A DNA stretch of 9,062 nucleotides. It comes from Gelria sp. Its GTDB lineage: Bacteria; Bacillota; Syntrophomonadia; Syntrophomonadales; Syntrophomonadaceae. This document shows positions 5,764 through 9,062 of the stretch, piece after piece. The DNA is taken from contig DUMX01000149.1 in the NCBI GenBank assembly GCA_012839665.1, positions 1 to 9,062 of the forward strand. Direction: 5' to 3'. Each line of letters starts with the position of its first letter. Within the stretch, counting starts at the first letter, position 1. A program made the translations under genes and the position numbers. The notes under the pieces were generated by a model that was given only the letters and a program-made list of their open reading frames with translations, ran no database searches and was not told the origin of the DNA.

Positions 5764-6006
5764 CTTGTCTATTAAAAGCGAGTCTTCAGGCCCCTGCAGC
5801 ATGAAAAAGAATTCCAGTACGGTCAGGTCAAAAACATCGCAGATTTTTGCTAGTGTTTCCATATTGGGAGAGGACTTCCCCAATTCGATTTCCCTGACGG
5901 TAGACTGGGCTACATCGGCAATATCCGCCAGTGCTTTTTGACTGGGGATACCTTTTTCTTCACGTAACCGGGTTATTAAGCTTCCAAGCTCTTTTTTATC
6001 GTACAT
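5737..6006 (-). CDS. XRE-family HTH transcriptional regulator (probably 3'-frameshifted)
   Basis: An 89-residue Cro/CI-type DNA-binding protein. The helix-turn-helix spans about residues 8-62: LITRLREEKGIPSQKALADIA, then VAQSTVREIELGKSSPNMETLAKICDVFDLTV. This is a complete HTH_3 domain with the usual S.....E.G...P....L..I pattern. ATG 6006 has AAGGTG about 8 bases upstream. The last residues (KKTKKCCKQ) read like out-of-frame sequence, and a plausible helical tail continues in another frame after an A run, so the protein was probably about 140 residues originally. The HTH itself is intact and could still bind DNA. An alternating half-site cluster just upstream (6038-6062) is a likely autoregulatory operator. 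It probably controls itself and the membrane protein gene downstream. Confidence 0.85.
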   Translation of the reverse strand: MYDKKELGSLITRLREEKGIPSQKALADIADVAQSTVREIELGKSSPNMETLAKICDVFDLTVLEFFFMLQGPEDSLLIDKKTKKCCKQ

Positions 6007-6037
6007 ATTAAAACACCTTAATTTGCCTTTCTTTAAT

Positions 6038-6062
6038 TGTAAGGTAATTTACACTAATGTAA
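6038..6062 (-). promoter_or_regulatory. Candidate operator of the XRE regulator
   Basis: Three 5-bp half-sites alternate in direction: TGTAA (6038-6042), TTACA (6049-6053) and TGTAA (6058-6062). The right pair forms a perfect inverted repeat around CTAA. Centre spacing is about 10 bp, one helical turn, as in Cro/CI-type operators. The block lies 32-56 bp before the regulator's start codon. Confidence 0.5.
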
Positions 6063-6103
6063 AAATATATACAAGTTAGTTTTAAACGGTTAATCGTTTT
6101 TGC

Positions 6104-6126
6104 TCATAAAATTAGCGGAGCCTTAA
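6104..6126 (-). repeat. Half of a tRNA-type terminator block, inverted
   Basis: TCATAAA, AGCGGAGCC (6114-6122) and TAAG occur in the same order as in the reverse complement of 3993-4018. The second hairpin arm is missing, so it cannot be a terminator. It sits where the far end of an inverted copy of the 1749-4010 island would be expected. The match is short, so this is tentative. Confidence 0.4.
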
Positions 6127-6152
6127 GCACTTAAGCACGCTGTTGAGCCACT

Positions 6153-6337
6153 TTTCTCGATAGGCTTACGGTACCACCCTGCTGGCGACCCAGAGAGCAT
6201 TATTTTGATGCAATGGTCCCCATGGAGAACATAGGAATCCAATTGGCAAACGGGATAATCACCATTCTACGCATCATATCCACCTGGCTGATTTTAAGCA
6301 AAATGCAGAACAATATCTCGAACGAGAAGCCGTATAG
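6153..6337 (+). pseudogene. Inverted, deleted copy of the DUF6978-like/DUF1828 gene pair
   Basis: 6153-6289 is the reverse complement of 2745-2886, with one substitution and one 5-bp deletion. 6282-6370 is the reverse complement of 1770-1857, with two substitutions. The two segments meet at ACCTGGCT (6282-6289), which occurs as AGCCAGGT at both 1850-1857 and 2745-2752. About 900 bp was therefore lost between 8-bp direct repeats. The deletion itself joins the genes in frame (HLA then DFKQNAEQYLEREAV). The 5-bp deletion shifts the earlier part out of frame and brings a TAG, so no intact protein results. The 5' part of the first gene is missing as well. High identity implies a recent duplication. 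Confidence 0.88.
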
Positions 6338-6363
6338 ACTATGACTCAATAAGTTTACCCACA

Positions 6364-6397
6364 AAACAAGCGGGGCTTTTAAAAGCCCCGCTTGTTT
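6364..6397. terminator. Bidirectional terminator, 34-bp perfect palindrome
   Basis: The two 17-base halves meet at 6380/6381 and are exactly complementary, with GCGGGGC and GCCCCGC cores. The ends read as CTTGTTT on both strands, giving T-rich tails in either direction. It should end the MBL-hydrolase transcript (minus). Its left flank belongs to the inverted island copy, but the hairpin centre differs from the tRNA terminator. Confidence 0.75.
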
Positions 6398-6402
6398 AAC
6401 GT

Positions 6403-6522
6403 TTACTTATTTATAATAATGCTTTTAATATTTTCTACCAATGAGGGTAAAGATTCACGAGTCGTACGCCAAATTATCTTCAAGTCAACACGAAAAATCT
6501 CATGAGTTCTATATAGAAAGCT
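6403..6522 (-). pseudogene. Probable C-terminal tail of a HepT-like (DUF86) protein
   Basis: A minus-strand frame ending in TAA at 6403-6405 encodes EIFRVDLKIIWRTTRESLPS followed by LVENIKSI. 'Y/F.VD...IW.T....LP.L...I..IL' is the usual end of HepT/DUF86 HEPN toxins, after the R...H motif. Here only RTHEIF resembles that motif and the rest of the domain is absent. The frame runs into the 3' end of the MBL gene, so the true boundary is unclear. Called by eye and tentative. Confidence 0.4.
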
Positions 6523-7423
6523 GTTCCGCACTAATACCTGTTTTAGTTGGAAACCATGTATGTCCGTCATGACCGGCATATCCCTGTTCTTCTAGATAGA
6601 CCAGATGGTGGTAAACCATCATAAGCTCATAGGCCCAGAATATCGGTTTTGGATTAGGTAGACGGCGGTAGATTGGTAAGTCCCTGGCAATATCCTCCAC
6701 AGTACTGTGGCCCCCATACAACAGTTTCGCCACCCGGCGCTGGCGCTCCAATATTATATTACGATAAGCTCGTAGACGATGACCGCCCGGGTCGCGAACT
6801 ACGGACGCATGATGACCGCTGATATAGTAGTCAGCCCCAATTGCGGCTAACCGATCCAAGGAGCTCAACTGATCGGACACCGAAGAATGCACCATGCCAT
6901 ACCAGGGGCCAAATTCGGAAAACTCAATATCACTTGTAAATACAAAGCCCTGCTCTGGGAAAATGAAACAGCAATGACCGGCGCTATGACCTGGCATATG
7001 TAAGACCTGGAAGCGGCAGCGGCCTGTGCATAGCTCTTGCCCGTCCTGCAAATCCCCGTCCACCTGGATAGGTCGGTAGTGCATCGCCTGCAGAAAGAGT
7101 TCTAACCACTCCTGCCCGACTAATTTATCGAACGCAAATTCCTTAAGATAAGCTTCCCCTGAACTAACCATGGCATGCTCACTCGGATGCATTAGTATTT
7201 TAGACTCCGGGAATATATAGTTATAGCGGCAGTGGTCGCTATGTCCATGCGAGTTTACGATTAGCTGTACCGGCAACTTCTGCAGGTCTTCCAGTTCGCT
7301 TTCGTTAAATCCGGTTTCAATCAGGCAGTGCACATCGTCCTCTATTAGCAGGCAGTTACAGTTGGCATAATGAAAACCGGGAAACTCTATGATTTGTATC
7401 TGGCGGTCGATTTGATGTCTCAT
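6509..7423 (-). CDS. MBL-fold metallo-hydrolase
   Basis: A 304-residue cytoplasmic metallo-beta-lactamase-fold hydrolase. The zinc-site motif HGHSDH is at residues 59-64 (His59, His61, Asp63, His64). The remaining ligands are His146 in MPGHSAGH, Asp165 in FTSDIEF, and His204 in SGHH. All expected ligands are present, so a dinuclear metal site is likely. The C-terminal 90 residues (about 215-304) carry Arg-rich helices (ERQRRVAKLLYGG, then ...TVEDIARDL, then LVYLEEQGY), which look like the small winged-helix extension of the glyoxalase II-like/LACTB2 type. The substrate is unknown. ATG 7423 has only a weak AAGAG upstream. It is transcribed divergently from a MarR-family gene, which is therefore its likely regulator. 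Termination is at the palindrome 6364-6397. Confidence 0.93.
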   Translation of the reverse strand: MRHQIDRQIQIIEFPGFHYANCNCLLIEDDVHCLIETGFNESELEDLQKLPVQLIVNSHGHSDHCRYNYIFPESKILMHPSEHAMVSSGEAYLKEFAFDKLVGQEWLELFLQAMHYRPIQVDGDLQDGQELCTGRCRFQVLHMPGHSAGHCCFIFPEQGFVFTSDIEFSEFGPWYGMVHSSVSDQLSSLDRLAAIGADYYISGHHASVVRDPGGHRLRAYRNIILERQRRVAKLLYGGHSTVEDIARDLPIYRRLPNPKPIFWAYELMMVYHHLVYLEEQGYAGHDGHTWFPTKTGISAEQLSI

Positions 7424-7479
7424 AACTCTTACACACTTTCGAATACTTTATTTACCATAATGTTCATCAAGTACTATTT

Positions 7480-7508
7480 ATTATAGCTTCCAAAAAAATT
7501 ATTAGCAA
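7480..7508 (-). promoter_or_regulatory. Candidate promoter of the MBL-hydrolase gene
   Basis: On the minus strand TTGCTA (7508-7503) and TATAAT (7485-7480) are separated by 17 bp. A start near 7473 would give a leader of about 50 nt. The -10 is a perfect match and the -35 matches at four of six positions. Confidence 0.55.
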
Positions 7509-7517
7509 TACGTAATT

Positions 7518-7546
7518 CTCGAATGGAGATAAATTTGAGATATAAT
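7518..7546 (+). promoter_or_regulatory. Candidate MarR operator next to a -10 element in the divergent intergenic region
   Basis: CTCGAAT (7518-7524) and ATTTGAG (7533-7539) form an inverted repeat with one mismatch, a span typical of MarR-family sites. A TATAAT follows at 7541-7546 without a good -35. A separate TTGACA at 7570-7575 has only a poor -10 at the right distance, so which one drives the regulator gene is unclear. Confidence 0.35.
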
Positions 7547-7632
7547 GATTAGGCCAGTGCTTCTGCTTATTGACATAACATCCTGGTTCTTGCAACATTA
7601 AGAAAACACTAAGACTTGGAAGAAGGAGAATT

Positions 7633-8100
7633 ATGGAAGACTTTAGCAAATTTATTCCTTATCAAATGAAACTGGTTATGAAAGGCTTAGAAAAACAGGG
7701 CAAGGATTACCTCGCCCACTATAATATTTCCATGGGACAGGCTTATATACTGGTCTCCTTGCTGGAGCAGGACGGTTCGACCCTCACCAGGGTACGTCAG
7801 CGGGCAAACCTGGAAAGTTCCAGCCTCACTACTATGGTCGATCGTCTGGAAAGAGACCAGTTGGTGGAACGCAGGCCATCCATCGAAGACCGCCGCATAA
7901 CGCTGCTATATATTACGGATAAAGGCAGGGAAATCGGTACTTATATTTACGAAGAAGGATTAAAACATAATGAAGCTATCCTGGCTATTTTGGGTGACTA
8001 CAAAGATGCCTGGCATGAAATTATTAAGCGATTAGGGAAATTCATAGAGGAAGGCTATAAAGTCGCGGATGGCAATATTGCCCGGAGTAAGAGTAAATAA
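7633..8100 (+). CDS. MarR-family transcriptional regulator
   Basis: A 155-residue winged-helix repressor that usually dimerises and responds to a small ligand. The family layout is complete: an N-terminal dimerisation helix, then ISMGQAYILVSLLEQDGSTL and the recognition helix ESSSLTTMVDRLERDQLV (about 61-78). The wing is RRPSIEDRRITLLYITDKG, with the diagnostic DRR, and a long C-terminal helix closes the chain. ATG 7633 is preceded by AAGGAG (7623-7628), a good ribosome binding site. It faces away from the MBL-hydrolase gene across 209 bp, the usual arrangement of a MarR regulator and its target. It converges on the ferritin-like gene, with a shared terminator between. The ligand is unknown. 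Confidence 0.93.
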   Translation: MEDFSKFIPYQMKLVMKGLEKQGKDYLAHYNISMGQAYILVSLLEQDGSTLTRVRQRANLESSSLTTMVDRLERDQLVERRPSIEDRRITLLYITDKGREIGTYIYEEGLKHNEAILAILGDYKDAWHEIIKRLGKFIEEGYKVADGNIARSKSK

Positions 8101-8169
8101 AAATTTCAGGGTATTTTATTAGACACTGAATTTTACAGCGATTACTTATGATAATGCCAACACTAAACA

Positions 8170-8199
8170 GCGGGGCTTTTAAGGCCCCGCCTTATTTTT
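8170..8199. terminator. Bidirectional terminator between the marR and ferritin-like genes
   Basis: GCGGGGC (8170-8176) pairs with GCCCCGC (8184-8190), with two further pairs inside. TTATTTTT follows on the plus strand; CTGTTT follows on the minus strand. The stem core is the same as in the hairpins at 1749, 3989 and 6364. Confidence 0.8.
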
Positions 8200-8216
8200 A
8201 ACAAGATTGTGTTGGC

Positions 8217-8672
8217 TTACCAGACTTCGGGGAAGGCGGTATTGGTGTAGAGGTCTTCCATGCGGGTTTTATGTGCTTTTTCCATTTGCGCCAATTCGGA
8301 ATAGACTTTTTGTTGAGCCGGGTCACTTACAGAAGACGCTAGTCGAGAGTAAATCTTTATGCTCTCTTCTTCTTTTTTCATAGCCAGAGCAATAGCCTCA
8401 ACCGGGTCCATATTCGCTGATAACCGTGGCCAATTAACCTTTTCGGAGACTTTATAGTCGGGGGCTCCATCAAAATCGAAATTCTGAATATCCTTTGCTT
8501 TTATCTCCTCCAGCTGTTTTTTATGCCCTTGTTCTTCCCGGGCAAACTCGTTGAAAAGCTGTTTAACTGCGGGGTCAGCTACTTTATTGGCAACATCGCG
8601 ATAAAACTCATAGGCTTCTATTTCAGCCTCAATAGCCTGCTCCATTATCCTATCAAAATTCCTCTTTTCCAT
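8217..8672 (-). CDS. Ferritin-like domain protein (rubrerythrin family, no rubredoxin domain)
   Basis: A 151-residue four-helix-bundle protein with a predicted di-iron site, of the COG1633 rubrerythrin type common in anaerobes, probably handling peroxide or iron. Two sequence halves repeat the ligand pattern. The first has AEIEAYEFY (helix 1) and EEQGH, an ExxH at about Glu47/His50. The second has KKEEESIKIY (helix 3) and MEKAH, an ExxH at about Glu131/His134. There are no CxxC pairs, so the rubredoxin electron-transfer domain of true rubrerythrin is absent. ATG 8672 is chosen because AGGAG (8682-8686, minus strand) lies 9 bases upstream; the in-frame TTG at 8681 touches that site. It is monocistronic as far as seen, with a terminator at 8170-8199. 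Specific substrate unknown. Confidence 0.9.
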   Translation of the reverse strand: MEKRNFDRIMEQAIEAEIEAYEFYRDVANKVADPAVKQLFNEFAREEQGHKKQLEEIKAKDIQNFDFDGAPDYKVSEKVNWPRLSANMDPVEAIALAMKKEEESIKIYSRLASSVSDPAQQKVYSELAQMEKAHKTRMEDLYTNTAFPEVW

Positions 8673-8709
8673 TTTGCTCAACTCCTAATTATTGCTCATA
8701 TAAGCACAA

Positions 8710-8738
8710 CTTCTAAAACCATATTTATTATTTGCCAA
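8710..8738 (-). promoter_or_regulatory. Candidate promoter of the ferritin-like gene
   Basis: On the minus strand TTGGCA (8738-8733) and TAGAAG (8715-8710) are 17 bp apart. Directly upstream, GCAGA and TCTGC arms (8742-8746, 8754-8758) form an inverted repeat that could bind a regulator. The -10 is only a four-of-six match. Confidence 0.35.
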
Positions 8739-8843
8739 ATAGCAGACAAATAATCTGCTCCCATTTCCCGTCTATTTTCTTATTAACCCGTCATGCCCGG
8801 AACACGCAACCACCGATGAAAATGGCTTTACATGCTCTTCCTG

Positions 8844-8867
8844 TACAGTAGCACATAATCTGTAGGG
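8844..8867 (+). repeat. 24-bp direct repeat, copy 1
   Basis: The 24 bases from TACAGTAGCAC to CTGTAGGG match 9039-9062 at 23 of 24 positions. Copy 2 ends exactly at the window edge, so the true repeat is probably longer and the REP-like palindrome at 8866 likely recurs beyond it. The copies are 195 bp apart. Confidence 0.85.
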
Positions 8868-8887
8868 GCGGACCCATGTGTCCGCCC
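8866..8887 (+). repeat. REP-like palindrome, unit 1
   Basis: GGGCGGAC (8866-8873) and GTCCGCCC (8880-8887) are perfect inverted arms around a 6-base loop CCATGT. The same architecture with A/T in place of G/C at one position (GGGCAGAC, GTCTGCCC) recurs at 8909-8930 (inverted) and 9001-9022 (same orientation, loop CCGTGT). Confidence 0.85.
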
Positions 8888-8892
8888 GCGGG

Positions 8893-9038
8893 ATTGCAGT
8901 GGTCAGCCGGGCAGACACACGGGTCTGCCCCATAAATCCGCATCCTTAAAAAGCACAGATTAACACTGATTTTTTTAATTTTTAAGGATGCGGATTTATG
9001 GGGCAGACCCGTGTGTCTGCCCGGCTGACCACTGCAAT
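8893..9038. repeat. Perfect 60-bp inverted repeat around a 26-nt loop (MITE- or REP-doublet-like)
   Basis: Bases 8893-8952 and 8979-9038 are exact reverse complements over all 60 positions. The spacer 8953-8978 contains CACAGATTAACACTGATT and a T run. Each arm itself holds a GGGCAGAC/GTCTGCCC palindrome, so the element is a nested hairpin. It has no reading frame and no transposase. An RNA copy would fold into a very stable hairpin. Confidence 0.92.
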
Positions 9039-9062
9039 TACAGTAGCACGTAATCTGTAGGG
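9039..9062 (+). repeat. 24-bp direct repeat, copy 2 (cut by window end)
   Basis: This repeats 8844-8867 with a single difference (G at 9050 for A at 8855). It directly abuts the right end of the 60-bp inverted repeat. The direct repeats thus flank the unit from the REP-like palindrome through the long inverted repeat. Confidence 0.85.

Noticed and set aside
5744..5941. Plus-strand 65-codon frame
   Set aside because: Antisense to the XRE HTH domain; Ser-rich translation with no ribosome binding site.
7467..7649. Minus-strand 60-codon frame in the MBL-MarR intergenic region
   Set aside because: It occupies the divergent regulatory region and the start of the MarR gene, with no ribosome binding site; its hydrophobic look comes from A/T-rich sequence.
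8523..8753. Plus-strand 76-codon frame
   Set aside because: Antisense to the ferritin-like gene and its promoter; no motif or ribosome binding site.
8953..8978. The 60-bp inverted repeat as a simple transcription terminator
   Set aside because: No gene ends into it, the arms are far longer than a terminator needs, and the T run is in the loop, not after the stem.
8844..9062. CRISPR array
   Set aside because: There are only two direct repeats 195 bp apart, the intervening sequence is itself a long inverted repeat, and no cas genes are present.

Overview
The window looks like a piece of a low-to-medium GC Firmicutes (Clostridia-type) chromosome. The evidence is a LonB-type protease, strong AAGGAGG-type ribosome binding sites, a rubrerythrin-like ferritin protein typical of anaerobes, and several toxin-antitoxin relatives. 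A Syntrophomonas-like anaerobe is a guess from general style only; nothing here fixes the genus.

Left edge (1-1776): the 3' part of lonB, whose start lies upstream of the window, then a tRNA-Val(CAC) gene with encoded CCA and a GC-rich hairpin terminator.

Accessory region (about 1734-6508): a mosaic of small systems and wreckage. On the minus strand lies a two-gene operon: a DUF6978-like protein (tentative family) followed by a DUF1828/DUF1829 protein. On the plus strand lie a yefM-yoeB toxin-antitoxin pair with its palindromic operator and a DUF433/DUF5615 antitoxin/PIN-like toxin pair. Next, on the minus strand, come a small membrane protein and an XRE regulator with a probable 3' frameshift. 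Between them are two pieces of a Rpn-type PD-(D/E)XK nuclease on opposite strands, and a probable HepT (DUF86) tail. The last 49 bp of the tRNA-plus-terminator block is repeated at 3962-4010, bracketing 2.2 kb like attachment-site scars. A second, inverted copy of the DUF6978-like/DUF1828 module lies at 6153-6370. It is about 99% identical where aligned, but has a large internal deletion at an 8-bp microhomology and a 5-bp deletion.

Right part (6364-8672): an MBL-fold hydrolase (minus) and a divergent MarR regulator (plus) share an intergenic region. A ferritin-like protein (minus) converges on marR, with a bidirectional terminator between them.

Right edge (8844-9062): a repeat cluster with three REP-like palindromes, a perfect 60-bp inverted repeat around a 26-nt loop, and a 24-bp direct repeat that runs into the window end.

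The most promising undescribed item is the DUF6978-like/DUF1828 pair. It is a compact operon beside a tRNA, among toxin-antitoxin modules, and is present as one intact and one decayed inverted copy.
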